Below are positions 54,891 through 64,000 of a stretch of 64,000 nucleotides of DNA, piece after piece. The notes under the pieces were generated by a model. The model saw only the letters and a list, made by a program, of their open reading frames with translations. It had not been told where the DNA came from and made no database searches. This DNA is from Leptospira saintgironsiae (GTDB lineage Bacteria > Spirochaetota > Leptospiria > Leptospirales > Leptospiraceae). The position numbers and the translations under genes were made by a program. Each line of letters starts with the position of its first letter. The stretch's first letter is position 1. The DNA lies in NCBI RefSeq assembly GCF_002811765.1, contig NZ_NPDR01000010.1, positions 1-64,000 of the forward strand, in the 5' to 3' direction.

Positions 54891-57800
54891 TTACTTCTTC
54901 CTTTTTAATCCATTCTTAGAACGTTTAGATTTAGAACTTATTATATCTTCCGGCTCTTCTTCTTGGATCTCTTCTGCTTCCCAGGAAACTTCTTCCAAAG
55001 TTTGAGGAATTCTTTCTTGGGCTCTGGAAGCTTGGAACTCGGACTCTAATTTTCTTTTACGAGCTTCTTTTCTTCTTTCCTGGTCTTGGTAAATATTCAG
55101 TAGGAATTCCATCACGATAGGAAGAAGTACCCTAGATAAAACTGTGGCAACGATTACTCCGAAGATCACCACAGTTGCTAGAGGTCTTTGCACTTCTGCC
55201 CCTGCCATTGTAGAAATTGCCATTGGAATAAATCCAACTGCTGCAATAATCTCAGTTGTCATTACTGGGCGAAGTGAATGAAGCCCAGCTGAGAGCACTG
55301 CTTTGGAGATAGTAATCCCTTTTTCTAATTCTTCTTTGAGAGTGGAGGCGTATACAACCCCGTTCAATACTGCGATACCACTTACCGCGATAAATCCAAC
55401 ACCAGCAGGAATACTAAAAGGAAGGCCTCTAAGCACGAGTCCTATGATCCCTCCTGCAACTGCGAGTGGTACTACGATGAATACTCCCGCCGCATAATAT
55501 ACGTTCCCGAATGCAGCGATTAACATCACGAATATGATCCCGAGTGCGATTGGCACAACGAGCATCAATCTGTTCTTCGCTCTTTGGAAGTTCTCGAACT
55601 GGCCACCCCAATCTGTTCTATAACCTTCCGGAAGAGTTTTTTCGATATCCGCTGTTACTTTCTGGGCCTCATTTACGAAACCTACTAAGTCTCTTCCGCG
55701 AACGTTGGCTTCTACCATGATCCTTCGTTTTAAGGATTCTCTGTAAATTGCAGCGGGACCTTCTACAAATTCAATGGTTGCTACTTGGCCAAGAGGAACT
55801 GTGACTCCTGTAGAAGTCATGACTGGAATATTTTCTAATTTATCCAGATCCGAAACATCCAATTGTAAACGAACTACTAAGTCGAACCGTTTGAATCCTT
55901 CGAATACCTTTCCTGCTTTTCTTCCGATACGTAATGATTCTACAGTAGTTAAAATTTCTTCTGCGGCGACTCCATAACGTGCCATCTTTTGTCTGTCTGC
56001 TTTGATTTGGATCAAAGGAAGTCCGAGTACTCTTTGCACTCTTAAGTCCGCAGCACCAGGGACCTTTTTGATCTTATCTGCAAATTTTGCTGCAGTGTCC
56101 TTTAATGTTTGGAGATCGTCTCCGTAAATTTTGATCACTACGTCTGCTTTGGATCCAGAGAGAAGTGCATTCACTCTGTTTTCAATTGGTTGTGAAAGTG
56201 AGATCGTGCTGGAAGGAACAGATTTTAGGATTGCGTCCTTCATTTTATCCATGAGCTCATCACGAGAAGAAGCGGATGTCCATTCTTTAGGAGGAATGAG
56301 CTTCACCATGGATTCTCCTTCTTCTGTTCCGATTGGTTCTGCTGCGGATTCACCTCTACCCATCTTGCTAACTACACTTGTTACTTCCGGGAATTGAGCG
56401 ATTACCCTCTCAATCTCAGTATTTGTGTCTCTGGAATAATTGATAGAAGTAGATGGAAGTCTTTTGATATCTATCGCAAATTCCCCCTCGTCGATACGTG
56501 GAAGGAATTCTGATCCTAAGGTAGATCCTAATATTAGAGAAACTGCAAATACTCCTAAGCCAGTTCTTAAGAATATTTTTTTGTTGGCCATACCAAATTC
56601 GAGAAGTTGCATATACAGCTCTTCTGCTCTGTCCCAGAATTTGCTATGATGGAATACTGGAGTTTGGAATAAGATACTTGCTGCAGCAGGGAAGGTGGTA
56701 AGAGAAAATAAAAGTGCCATGGCAAGTGAGATTGCAACAGTCATTGCCATAGGTTTGAACATTCTACCTTCTACACCTTCTAATGTCATGAGCGGTAGAT
56801 ATACTAATAAGATAATACCGACAGAGAATGCTGCTGCTCTTGCTACTCTCACGCAGGAATCTGTGATGATCTGTTCTGCGGCGAGTTTTCTATCCTCTTG
56901 TGAATTCTGTTGTTCGTAGAATGCTTGTTTTAAGATAAAACCATGAAGAACCGATTCCAACATCACGATGGTTCCATCTACCAGGAGTCCGAAGTCCAAG
57001 GCTCCTAAAGACATTAAGTTACCAACAATGCCGAACATTCTCATAAATATTGTAGCGGCAAGCATCGGGATCGGAATAGATAAGCTAACGAGTAGCGCAC
57101 CCTTTACTGTTCCGAGTGCAAAGATCAAAACGATAATTACAAGTACAGCTGCTTCTGCAAGGTTTGTGAAGATGGTTCCTAATGTTCTTCCGATAAATTC
57201 AGAACGATCGTAGAATGTTACGATCTTCATTCCTTCCGGTAGTCTTGCTCTCAGTATTTCTACTTTTTCTTTAACCTTTTTTACAACTTCCAAAGAGTTT
57301 TGGCCCATGAGCATCATTGCAGTGGCGCCTACAACTTCTCCCTTCGCATCTTTGGTCATAAGTCCAAAACGAAGTGCTGGACCAGTTTCTACTGTTGCGA
57401 TCTGTCCTAAAAGAAGTGGAACCCCATCTCTTTCTGTTTGGACTGCTACGTTACGGATCTCATCTACAGTTTTGAACTGGCTTTCTCCGCGGATTACGAT
57501 CTGTTCAGCACTTTTGGTGATATAACCACCACCGGTGTTCTGGTTGGCGGTCTCTAGTTTATCACAAAGTTGAGATAATGTAATATTATGAACTGCTAAT
57601 CTTTGCGGATCTATCTTGATTTGATATTGTCTTGCTTCTCCGCCGATGATGTTTACATCTATAATCCCTTCGGTGGATTTGATCTCTCTTGCAAGTTCCC
57701 ATTCCATATATGTCCTGAGCTCTTCAGGATTATGACGATCACTTGTTAGAACGAATTCGTAAATATCACCAAGACCAGTTGCGATAGGAGAAAGTTCAGG

Positions 57801-58181
57801 GCTTCCATAACCTTTAGGAATTACAGCTTCTGCTGCTCTCAATCTTTCGTTGATGAGCTGCCTTGCAAAATAAATATCAGTCCCGTCTTTGAAGATAACT
57901 GTAACACTACTCACTCCAGTTCTGGAAATAGAACGTATTTCTGTTACGTGAGGAACACCAGTGAGTTCCATCTCTATCGGATAAGTGATGAACTGCTCTA
58001 CTTCTACAGGAGAAAGACCAGGAGACTGAGTTACAACGGAAACCTGAACGTTTGTAATATCTGGGATCGCGTCGATAGAAAGTTGATACGCGTTATAAAT
58101 ACCTACTATGGTTATTCCTGATGTGAGTATCAGGACGAAAATCCTGTTCTTAATGGAGAGACGGATCAGTTTATCTATCAT
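54891..58181 (-). CDS. CzcA/CusA-type heavy-metal RND efflux pump
   Basis: 1096 residues, 12 TM RND transporter. The proton relay in TM4 is D396-x5-D402-x6-E409 in [14 protein letters not shown], with the spacing of CzcA D402, D408 and E415. Other HME-RND blocks are [16 protein letters not shown] and [21 protein letters not shown] TM segments. The signature points to divalent-cation (Zn, Co, Cd) rather than Cu/Ag export. The C-terminal 60 residues are a charged, disordered tail. No membrane-fusion or outer-membrane partner gene is beside it, so the tripartite pump would need partners encoded elsewhere. Substrate inferred, not shown. Confidence 0.88.
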   Translation of the reverse strand: MIDKLIRLSIKNRIFVLILTSGITIVGIYNAYQLSIDAIPDITNVQVSVVTQSPGLSPVEVEQFITYPIEMELTGVPHVTEIRSISRTGVSSVTVIFKDGTDIYFARQLINERLRAAEAVIPKGYGSPELSPIATGLGDIYEFVLTSDRHNPEELRTYMEWELAREIKSTEGIIDVNIIGGEARQYQIKIDPQRLAVHNITLSQLCDKLETANQNTGGGYITKSAEQIVIRGESQFKTVDEIRNVAVQTERDGVPLLLGQIATVETGPALRFGLMTKDAKGEVVGATAMMLMGQNSLEVVKKVKEKVEILRARLPEGMKIVTFYDRSEFIGRTLGTIFTNLAEAAVLVIIVLIFALGTVKGALLVSLSIPIPMLAATIFMRMFGIVGNLMSLGALDFGLLVDGTIVMLESVLHGFILKQAFYEQQNSQEDRKLAAEQIITDSCVRVARAAAFSVGIILLVYLPLMTLEGVEGRMFKPMAMTVAISLAMALLFSLTTFPAAASILFQTPVFHHSKFWDRAEELYMQLLEFGMANKKIFLRTGLGVFAVSLILGSTLGSEFLPRIDEGEFAIDIKRLPSTSINYSRDTNTEIERVIAQFPEVTSVVSKMGRGESAAEPIGTEEGESMVKLIPPKEWTSASSRDELMDKMKDAILKSVPSSTISLSQPIENRVNALLSGSKADVVIKIYGDDLQTLKDTAAKFADKIKKVPGAADLRVQRVLGLPLIQIKADRQKMARYGVAAEEILTTVESLRIGRKAGKVFEGFKRFDLVVRLQLDVSDLDKLENIPVMTSTGVTVPLGQVATIEFVEGPAAIYRESLKRRIMVEANVRGRDLVGFVNEAQKVTADIEKTLPEGYRTDWGGQFENFQRAKNRLMLVVPIALGIIFVMLIAAFGNVYYAAGVFIVVPLAVAGGIIGLVLRGLPFSIPAGVGFIAVSGIAVLNGVVYASTLKEELEKGITISKAVLSAGLHSLRPVMTTEIIAAVGFIPMAISTMAGAEVQRPLATVVIFGVIVATVLSRVLLPIVMEFLLNIYQDQERRKEARKRKLESEFQASRAQERIPQTLEEVSWEAEEIQEEEPEDIISSKSKRSKNGLKRKK

Positions 58182-58307
58182 GGAAGGGTCCCGGGCAAGG
58201 ATACGTACAAATTCCCAGTAACTCTCGACTTGTCGAATGGTTTTTAGTAAAAAGGGTCTCTTAAAAGTAACTATAGAAAGGAACTGATCTAAATATAGAG
58301 GGTCTAA

Positions 58308-59036
58308 TCAAAGCTTTTCAAAAAGTACAAACTTCATCCCGTTTTTCTCATCCTTTCTTTCCAGTCCGAAATTATTCTGAGAAACAGTTTTGATCAAATC
58401 ATCAATCGGAAGGATCAGTTTGTTATACGAACTGGAAGTAACAGTCCAACCTTTATCAGTTTTCTCATGATATATATCTGTAATATCTACTTTATTCTCA
58501 AGGAATTGTAGTTGGCAGGTGAAAATTCGAGATTCTTCAGAACGAACTACAAAAATACTTTTATCTCCAGGTTTTCCGTAACTCAGGTCTCTATAACCTA
58601 AAATTAATTTACTTCCTGGAGAAAGAAAACTAGACCAAAGACTTACAGTAGTTTCCCAATCTTTTTCTGATTCTAAATGAGTGATCGTATCCCCCATACA
58701 CAAAAGGATTTCGGGAGAAACTCCTTGGTATAAGTCCCTGGATCTGATATCAGCAATCTTGGTTCTTATATTTGTATTTGGTTTTCTCGTTTTGATCTCG
58801 GATAATAATTTTTCGCTGAAGTCGATTGCTAAAACTTGAAATCCTAATTCTTCTAATGGAATGGATTGTATTCCACTTCCTGCTCCTAGATCCCAAGCGA
58901 CTCCGTTTGCACGCGGAGAAATTTCAAATGATCTGAATAATTCCAATTGGTCCTTTTCTTTTACAGAAAGATCTCCCAACATCCAGGAATATTTATCAGC
59001 CAAAAAGTTTTCGTAATGTGATTCTGGAGATTGCAT
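58308..59036 (-). CDS. Class I SAM-dependent methyltransferase
   Basis: 242 residues. Motif I is WDLGAGSGIQSIPLEELG, followed by VLAIDFSEKLLSEIK and the acidic LLCMGDTITHL. It resembles glycine/sarcosine N-methyltransferase- or UbiE-like small-molecule enzymes, but the acceptor is unknown. It starts 1 nt inside the stop of the adenylate cyclase gene (TAATG), so the two are coupled. It might modify a metabolite tied to cAMP signalling, which is speculation. Confidence 0.8.
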   Translation of the reverse strand: MQSPESHYENFLADKYSWMLGDLSVKEKDQLELFRSFEISPRANGVAWDLGAGSGIQSIPLEELGFQVLAIDFSEKLLSEIKTRKPNTNIRTKIADIRSRDLYQGVSPEILLCMGDTITHLESEKDWETTVSLWSSFLSPGSKLILGYRDLSYGKPGDKSIFVVRSEESRIFTCQLQFLENKVDITDIYHEKTDKGWTVTSSSYNKLILPIDDLIKTVSQNNFGLERKDEKNGMKFVLFEKL

Positions 59037-60340
59037 TAGGTTAATTTGTAGATCAGAACTTCTTTTTCTCTTCCTTTTACTTTCACTGGGGGAAGGGACT
59101 CAGCTTCTAAGAAATGTTTTACATGTTCGTAAACTGTATCTGTAGCCAAAATTTCACTTCCAAAGTCTTTATTCAATTGTTCTACTCTGGAAGCAAGATT
59201 GACCGTGTCTCCAATGATCGTGTATTCTTTTCTTTGAGAAGAACCTACACTTCCTGTCATTGCTTCTCCGAAATGTAAACCAATTCCAATTTTAGTTTCG
59301 GGGATTTTGCCGGAGACATTCATCTCCATTACTTTTTTCTGAATTTCTAATGCAGCAGAAACTGCATTTTTTGCATCCTTTCCATTGTCTGAAAGTGGGG
59401 CGCCAAATACCGCCATAAATCCATCTCCCAGAAACTTATTTATGATACCATTATGTTTATTTACGATCTCTATCATATCTTCAAATAATGTGTTCAAATA
59501 TGAGATCACTTCTGAAGGACTTTTATCTTCTGAAAATTTTGTAAAGTTGCGAATATCCAAAAACATTACACATACATCTTTGTTTTCAGAAGCAGTGTCT
59601 GCCTTTTGGCTCATTAGTTTGTCTACTACTGATGGAGAAACATATTGTCCGAACATTCCTAAAATTTCGTTTCTTTCTTCCAAACGTTCTACTGAATTTT
59701 TAAGGATTTTTTTAAGTCGGAGTCCCACGAGTCCGGCGACAATCCCAGAGGCTAGGAACAATCCTGAACGCAAGTAGGTTGGGATCTTAGAGTAGAAGAA
59801 ACTATACGCGGATTCCCCGCCTAAAGGAGAGTCTGGAACAAAAAATAATCCAGTGATCAAATATTGGACTGCAGCTATTGCCCCAGTAAAAAAGGAAAGT
59901 CCGAACTCCATTCTAAGGACTGAGAGTATTATAAAAATTATATATAGATTGGAAATAGGAGAATTTAAAGGAACGACTGGATGAGAATGTTTTTGGATCA
60001 AAATGAATAATATGATCCCTGGTAGAGAAGTTTCTATCAATGCGTTCCCGAATCTAGGTAGAAGTGGAAGTCTATATTCTCTTTTTTTCAGATAATTCAG
60101 TAATTTTAAAAATCCGAATTCGTAAACTGTACCGAAAACGAGTGTGCCTATCAATACCTCAAATGGGAATTCTATCCCTGTGCTTTGATTAAATTCCTTT
60201 TCTAAAAACAGGAATAGGATACTCCAAGACAATCCCGCGAGTCCGAAAGCAGCTAACAGGATCTTACTTCTGATTTGTTCACTGGCCAGGATCTCTTTTT
60301 CTAAGGTATTTGATAGGGTTTCGAAATGTCTGGATAACAT
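59036..60340 (-). CDS. Membrane class III adenylate/guanylate cyclase
   Basis: 434 residues. An N-terminal membrane domain of about six spans (LLAAFGLAGLSWSILFLFL, FEVLIGTLVFGTVYEFGFL, LFLASGIVAGLVGLRL) is followed by a CHD catalytic domain. The metal-binding Asp are in MFLDIRNFTKF and FLGDGFMAVFG, and the transition-state Asn/Arg in YTIIGDTVNLASRVEQ. The TIIGD Asp suggests ATP as substrate. It would make cAMP. It is coupled to the methyltransferase gene downstream and follows the GT-C gene by 9 nt. Confidence 0.9.
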   Translation of the reverse strand: MLSRHFETLSNTLEKEILASEQIRSKILLAAFGLAGLSWSILFLFLEKEFNQSTGIEFPFEVLIGTLVFGTVYEFGFLKLLNYLKKREYRLPLLPRFGNALIETSLPGIILFILIQKHSHPVVPLNSPISNLYIIFIILSVLRMEFGLSFFTGAIAAVQYLITGLFFVPDSPLGGESAYSFFYSKIPTYLRSGLFLASGIVAGLVGLRLKKILKNSVERLEERNEILGMFGQYVSPSVVDKLMSQKADTASENKDVCVMFLDIRNFTKFSEDKSPSEVISYLNTLFEDMIEIVNKHNGIINKFLGDGFMAVFGAPLSDNGKDAKNAVSAALEIQKKVMEMNVSGKIPETKIGIGLHFGEAMTGSVGSSQRKEYTIIGDTVNLASRVEQLNKDFGSEILATDTVYEHVKHFLEAESLPPVKVKGREKEVLIYKLT

Positions 60341-60349
60341 GGATGATTC

Positions 60350-61753
60350 CTAAGAAGGGTGAGAATTTTCGAAGTATATTTGTCTCCTTCTATGTTTAAG
60401 CAAGAGAAAATTTTCCATGAAGAAAGTCCCAAATACTAAAGAATATTCCAAGACCAGGACCCAGTTCCTATCATAAAATGGAACAGAAGAATAAGTAGAA
60501 TAAGATATGATCCAAATACTTGAAGCGACCAAGGGCCAAATTGTTTTTGTAAATACTGATCCTGCAAGGATCGGAAGAAAATACCAAGGATGTATAGTGC
60601 TCGAAAACAAATAATAAATTCCACATAAATGGATCCATACAGTTAGAAGGAAAACTATTTTGTTGTTTGTTTCGATTTTCGAAATTCTAAAAGAATAAAA
60701 ACATATCGTAAAAATACTTAAAATGCCTAATATAATTCCGGTGGAATAAGGATACCAAGTAAGTTTGATCAGGTTTTTCAGAAGATAGTAAAATCCTCCG
60801 TGGAATTCAAATAATGTAAAATAAACTCCTATTCCTTTTCTCCAATGTTCTTCTAAAATTTTATCTCCTATATCTGAAAATAAAAACCAAATGAGTGCAG
60901 ATCCAAAAATTAAAATATTAGCACTGAAGAAGAGTAAAATACTACGAGCTGTTGATCTTCTGCACCAATAAAAAAACAAAAAGGGGAGTGCTAATAAAGG
61001 GATTATTTTTGTTAGGATAGAAGCCAGGTAAAATATAGAACCTCTTAAAACTTTTCCTTTTTCCCAGTAGAGTATTCCTAAAAATAAAAAGAAGAATAGG
61101 ATCGGCTCCGGATGACCGTTCCCAATTCCTTCCCAAAGGACGAGAGGATGGAGCCAGTATTTCAGACAATTCCCGGAACCTTCTTCTTTTTTTATTTTTG
61201 AAAATATATAAAGGATTCCTAATTCAAATAAAATTAAAATACATTTCCAGATGGAGATCGCCCAAAAAATAGAAATTCCTTTTTTTAAGAAGAATACAGG
61301 AACTAAAAATAAAAACTGCAATATAGGAGGGTAAACTGAGTAATAATTGGGAGAATTCATTTTGGAGATTAATTCCTTCTCCAAGTTTTGGTTGAATCCT
61401 AAATTTATATGTGTTGGAAGTTCTGCATAAGGGGATAAACCTTCCGAGACCAAAAGCCCATCCCATAAAAAACGAAATGTATCTTCCGACAAAAATACAG
61501 GAGTAAATAAGAACCAGATCCTAAGTAAGATCCCAGCCCAGATGCCCATCCTCTCTCTTCTCTCAGCAAAGAACTTTAAAAATACGAAATAGAGGCTTAG
61601 GCTAAAGAAAAATGCTCCGCAAAGTTGCCAGATATCGCTTCTTCCGAAGAATAATGGGAACAATGCGAGTGGAAGTGCCCAAAGTAGTAAAATTGTCGAA
61701 GTGCCTACAAAACCCCGGCAATTATTTGTATATCGTACAATTATATTAACCAT
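60350..61753 (-). CDS. GT-C type membrane glycosyltransferase (DUF2029/GT87-like)
   Basis: 467 residues and about 11-12 TM segments. The early loop motif SEDTFRFLWDG and the block NYYSVYPPILQFLF are typical of polyprenol-phosphate-sugar-dependent mannosyltransferases. It probably moves a mannose or similar residue onto a lipid or glycan at the outer face of the inner membrane. The ATG at 61753, preceded by GGACAAA, is preferred to a TTG at 61762. It is first of a leftward run with the cyclase and methyltransferase genes. Product unknown. Confidence 0.82.
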   Translation of the reverse strand: MVNIIVRYTNNCRGFVGTSTILLLWALPLALFPLFFGRSDIWQLCGAFFFSLSLYFVFLKFFAERRERMGIWAGILLRIWFLFTPVFLSEDTFRFLWDGLLVSEGLSPYAELPTHINLGFNQNLEKELISKMNSPNYYSVYPPILQFLFLVPVFFLKKGISIFWAISIWKCILILFELGILYIFSKIKKEEGSGNCLKYWLHPLVLWEGIGNGHPEPILFFFLFLGILYWEKGKVLRGSIFYLASILTKIIPLLALPFLFFYWCRRSTARSILLFFSANILIFGSALIWFLFSDIGDKILEEHWRKGIGVYFTLFEFHGGFYYLLKNLIKLTWYPYSTGIILGILSIFTICFYSFRISKIETNNKIVFLLTVWIHLCGIYYLFSSTIHPWYFLPILAGSVFTKTIWPLVASSIWIISYSTYSSVPFYDRNWVLVLEYSLVFGTFFMENFLLLKHRRRQIYFENSHPS

Positions 61754-61832
61754 TTTGTCCAATATAGCGAAAATATTCTTGAATTCCTGGGTGTCAAAGT
61801 CTAACTAGGCGAAAGGGTATCGGGCAAGAAGA

Positions 61833-62318
61833 ATGATTCGAATCGGTAATTTTCCAGACACTGTTAATGAATATGCAGCAAGGACCGTTGCGGGCCTGGT
61901 TGTCATCTTAAGTTTGGCCGCAATAATTACGCAATCGCTTTGGTTGGTAGGAGCACTTTTCTACGGATTTTCGGCCAGAGTATTATATGGACCGAAGTTT
62001 TCACTATTTGCAAAACTTGCAATACATGTGATTGTACCGTTACTCGGTCTTGGATCTAAAACAGTTGCTGGACCTCCTAAAAGATTTGCGCAATTCGTTG
62101 GAGTTATCTTCAGCGGGACAGCATTCATTCTATTATTTTTAGGTCAGGTAGTAGCTTTCCAAGTTGTGCTTGGAGTTCTTGTACTTTTTGCAAGTTTAGA
62201 ATCCGTTTTGGGATTTTGTGCTGGTTGTTTTGTTTTTGGATTTCTGATACAATGGGGCTGGATTCCGGAAGAAGTTTGCGAGAAATGTAATAATATCCAG
62301 TTCGCTATTAAAAAATAA
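61833..62318 (+). CDS. DUF4395-domain membrane protein
   Basis: 161 residues with about four TM segments. The NEYAARTVAGLVVILSLAA start and ARVLYGPKFSLFAKLAIHVIVP block match DUF4395, a family often adjacent to thiol-redox or sulfur genes. The C-terminus has a FCAGCFVFG pair and EEVCEKCNN, two further Cys pairs that may bind metal or form disulfides. It precedes the AhpD-like gene by 22 nt and probably belongs to the arsenosugar-related operon. Confidence 0.8.
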   Translation: MIRIGNFPDTVNEYAARTVAGLVVILSLAAIITQSLWLVGALFYGFSARVLYGPKFSLFAKLAIHVIVPLLGLGSKTVAGPPKRFAQFVGVIFSGTAFILLFLGQVVAFQVVLGVLVLFASLESVLGFCAGCFVFGFLIQWGWIPEEVCEKCNNIQFAIKK

Positions 62319-62340
62319 ATCAAAACGACGGAGGCCTTTC

Positions 62341-62682
62341 GTGGCTCAAGAAACAACTTATTACAAACCGGAAGATCTGAAAAAATTCGGAAATATCGGA
62401 GAATTCGAGCCTGATCTAGCAAAGAAGTTTTTCGACTATTACGGAGCAGTTTTTGCGGATGGAGCGTTGTCTGCTAAGGAAAAATCATTGATTGCTCTTG
62501 CAGTAGCACATGTAGTTCAATGTCCTTATTGTATAGATGCCTATACTACTGACACAGTAGAAAAAGGTGTGACCGAAGAACAAATCTGGGAAGCGATCCA
62601 TGTTGGTGCTGCCATTCGTGGAGGAGCAACTTTAGTTCATAGCGTTCAAGCATTAAATAAAGTTAAAGAACTCGGTCTATAA
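62341..62682 (+). CDS. AhpD-like peroxidase associated with ArsS (CMD family)
   Basis: 113 residues. The CxxC of VQCPYCIDAYT is the redox site of the carboxymuconolactone-decarboxylase/AhpD fold, and the start YYKPEDLKKFGNIGEFEPDLAKKFFDYYGAVFADGALSAKEK matches the arsenosugar-biosynthesis-associated peroxidase-like family. The GTG at 62341 follows GGAGG. It stands directly before arsS (14 nt), as in other ArsS loci. It may reduce or protect arsenical intermediates. Confidence 0.85.
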   Translation: MAQETTYYKPEDLKKFGNIGEFEPDLAKKFFDYYGAVFADGALSAKEKSLIALAVAHVVQCPYCIDAYTTDTVEKGVTEEQIWEAIHVGAAIRGGATLVHSVQALNKVKELGL

Positions 62683-62696
62683 GGAGTTTTTAAAGT

Positions 62697-63740
62697 ATGA
62701 AATCCCTATTAGCAAGAGGGAGCGAGCTCGCTTCTTCCAAAGAACAATTGAAAATTCTTACGGAAGTTTCTGAAAAACTGAATCTGCCTAGTTTTTCTGA
62801 AAAATTAAAAGAAGCGGGACTCTATCCTTTGCGCCCTACTGGGGTGGACATACTTCAAGTGAACGTGGGGAAACTCTGCAACCAGACTTGCAAACATTGT
62901 CATGTGGATGCCGGTCCGGATCGCAGAGAGAATATGAGTAAGGAAACCATGCAAGAATGTTTGGTTGCATTAGCAACACCTGGTGTTACAACCTTGGACA
63001 TTACAGGTGGTGCGCCTGAGATGAATCCTAATTTTAGATGGTTCGTAGAAGAAGCTTCTAAATTAGGAAAAAAGATAATGATCCGCTGTAATCTTACCAT
63101 TCTTCTTGCAGGAGAAAAATACAAAGACCTTCCTGAATTTTTTGCAAAACATAAGGTAGAGGTGGTTTCAAGCCTACCTTATTTCCAAAAAAGAAGAACA
63201 GACGCGCAAAGGGGAGAAGGAGTATTCGATCGTTCTATAGAGGCATTAAGAAAATTGAATGCAGTTGGATACGGTATCCCAGGATCCGGACTTGTATTAA
63301 ATTTAGTTTATAATCCTGTGGGTGCCTTTCTTGCGGGTGGACAATCCACTTTAGAAAATGATTTTAAAAAGGAATTAAAACAGGTTCACGACGTTGAATT
63401 TAATTCATTATTTGCTCTTACTAATATGCCTATCAGCCGTTTCTTGGAATCATTACTCGAAAACGATAATATAGATACTTATTTAGAAAAACTCGTAACT
63501 GCATTTAATCCTGTAGCAGCGACTGCAGTTATGTGTCGCAACACATTAAGTGTTGGTTGGGATGGAAGTCTATACGATTGTGATTTTAACCAAATGTTGG
63601 ATATGAAGATAGAAGGTAAGGTAAGTAAAATATCTGAATTTAATAAATCGGTATTGGATTCCAGAGAGATCTTATTGCACCAACATTGTTATGGATGTAC
63701 TGCAGGAGCAGGGTCTTCTTGTGGTGGTTCCATCGCTTAA
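62697..63740 (+). CDS. arsS: Arsenosugar biosynthesis radical SAM protein ArsS
   Basis: 347 residues. The cluster motif C61-NQT-C65-KH-C68 is in GKLCNQTCKHCHVDAGPDRRENM, followed by LDITGGAPEMNP and a C-terminal Cys array GCTAGAGSSCGGS with CDFN-x-MLDM before it. These identify the ArsS family, which adds a 5'-deoxyadenosyl group to dimethylarsenite en route to arsenosugars. In some lineages the tail carries selenocysteine, here ordinary Cys. ArsM is not in the window. The ATG follows AAGGAG. It is the last of the DUF4395-AhpD-like-arsS run. Confidence 0.87.
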   Translation: MKSLLARGSELASSKEQLKILTEVSEKLNLPSFSEKLKEAGLYPLRPTGVDILQVNVGKLCNQTCKHCHVDAGPDRRENMSKETMQECLVALATPGVTTLDITGGAPEMNPNFRWFVEEASKLGKKIMIRCNLTILLAGEKYKDLPEFFAKHKVEVVSSLPYFQKRRTDAQRGEGVFDRSIEALRKLNAVGYGIPGSGLVLNLVYNPVGAFLAGGQSTLENDFKKELKQVHDVEFNSLFALTNMPISRFLESLLENDNIDTYLEKLVTAFNPVAATAVMCRNTLSVGWDGSLYDCDFNQMLDMKIEGKVSKISEFNKSVLDSREILLHQHCYGCTAGAGSSCGGSIA

Positions 63741-63898
63741 GAAAAATTTAAAGAAACCTGCCTTTTTTTCCAAATAGCAAGCCAGAATGACAGAAATATA
63801 TATCAATTTCTGCATTTTCTTAAATATTGAGATTGAAACTCAGACCCGTTCTTGAGAAACGAGTATAAGGAACGACTGTTCTGTGGAGACAAACTCAA

Positions 63899-64000
63899 AT
63901 GAAACAAAAAGCTATTTGGTTATTATTGGTGCTTCTACTCTCGGCCTCTTTCGTTGATTGCAAGAAAGAAGAAGATGACCTAACAAACTTGGCCCTCTTG
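63899..64000 (+). CDS. Putative lipoprotein, truncated by window edge
   Basis: 34 codons are visible from the ATG at 63899. The start MKQKAIWLLLVLLLSASFVDC is a signal peptide with a VDC lipobox, and the next residues (KKEEDDLTNLALL) are charged, the common leptospiral lipoprotein pattern. Nothing can be said on function. A GGAG lies about 11 nt upstream. Confidence 0.7.
   Translation, partial: MKQKAIWLLLVLLLSASFVDCKKEEDDLTNLALL

Overview
The window looks like chromosome of a Leptospira species. The evidence is a moderately AT-leaning base composition (about 40% G+C by eye), frequent TTG and GTG starts, loose spirochaetal lipoboxes (LLDC, SNC, YGNC, LLAC, VDC), a DUF1564-type protein, a CxxC-less PerR-like regulator, a heme-type bacterioferritin, futalosine-pathway MqnC and an arsenosugar ArsS pair. 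No rRNA, tRNA, CRISPR array, prophage or insertion sequence was seen. Gene order looks like ordinary core/accessory chromosome.

Layout. 1-3.0 kb: leftward run of three exported proteins, one an HtrA-like serine protease. 3.1-12.1 kb: a cysteine-less rhodanese, a sulfoquinovosidase-like GH31 lipoprotein, DCC protein, M23 peptidase, HAD phosphatase, Rossmann protein, RluA-type synthase, XRE-cupin regulator and an exported protein without an obvious start. 12.2-23.9 kb: NhaD antiporter, Fur/PerR regulator, dihydrolipoyl dehydrogenase, methyltransferase, a degenerate-GGDEF/CheX-like pair, hydrolase, FapA-like protein, MtnA and rhomboid. 24-32.4 kb: CitE-like lyase, unusual transcarbamylase, RF3, CsgG-like lipoprotein, membrane Fe-S oxidoreductase and MqnC. 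32.5-37.4 kb: lipoprotein, diguanylate cyclase, TetR-membrane protein operon, GerMN protein and HAD hydrolase.

37.5-40.6 kb holds the best candidate for an undescribed system: three genes joined by two 4-nt ATGA overlaps encoding a lysine 2,3-aminomutase-like radical SAM/PLP enzyme, a D-Ala-D-Ala-ligase-like ATP-grasp enzyme and a heme-oxygenase-like diiron (HDO) protein. Together they could make an amide-linked, oxidised derivative of beta-lysine or a related diamino acid. Facing it is a leftward four-gene run (bacterioferritin, RNA methyltransferase with a repetitive charged tail, NAGS-like enzyme, DCC protein).

44.6-64 kb: a thiolase with Ser for the nucleophilic Cys, a heptosyltransferase-like GT9, PepP-like peptidase, DUF1564-like protein, M20 amidohydrolase, PQQ-dependent sugar dehydrogenase-like lipoprotein, a tandem ThyX-like protein, an aldo/keto reductase-TetR operon behind an 11-bp inverted-repeat operator, CzcA-type RND pump, methyltransferase-adenylate cyclase pair, GT-C glycosyltransferase, and DUF4395-AhpD-like-ArsS.

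Between genes are three dispersed non-coding families: 14-16-bp palindromes centred on GGAATTCC or variants, a related pair of GC-rich hairpin elements of about 50 bp, and a purine-rich CACGGAG/ACACAGAG element. A GC-rich segment upstream of mtnA can form two mutually exclusive hairpins.
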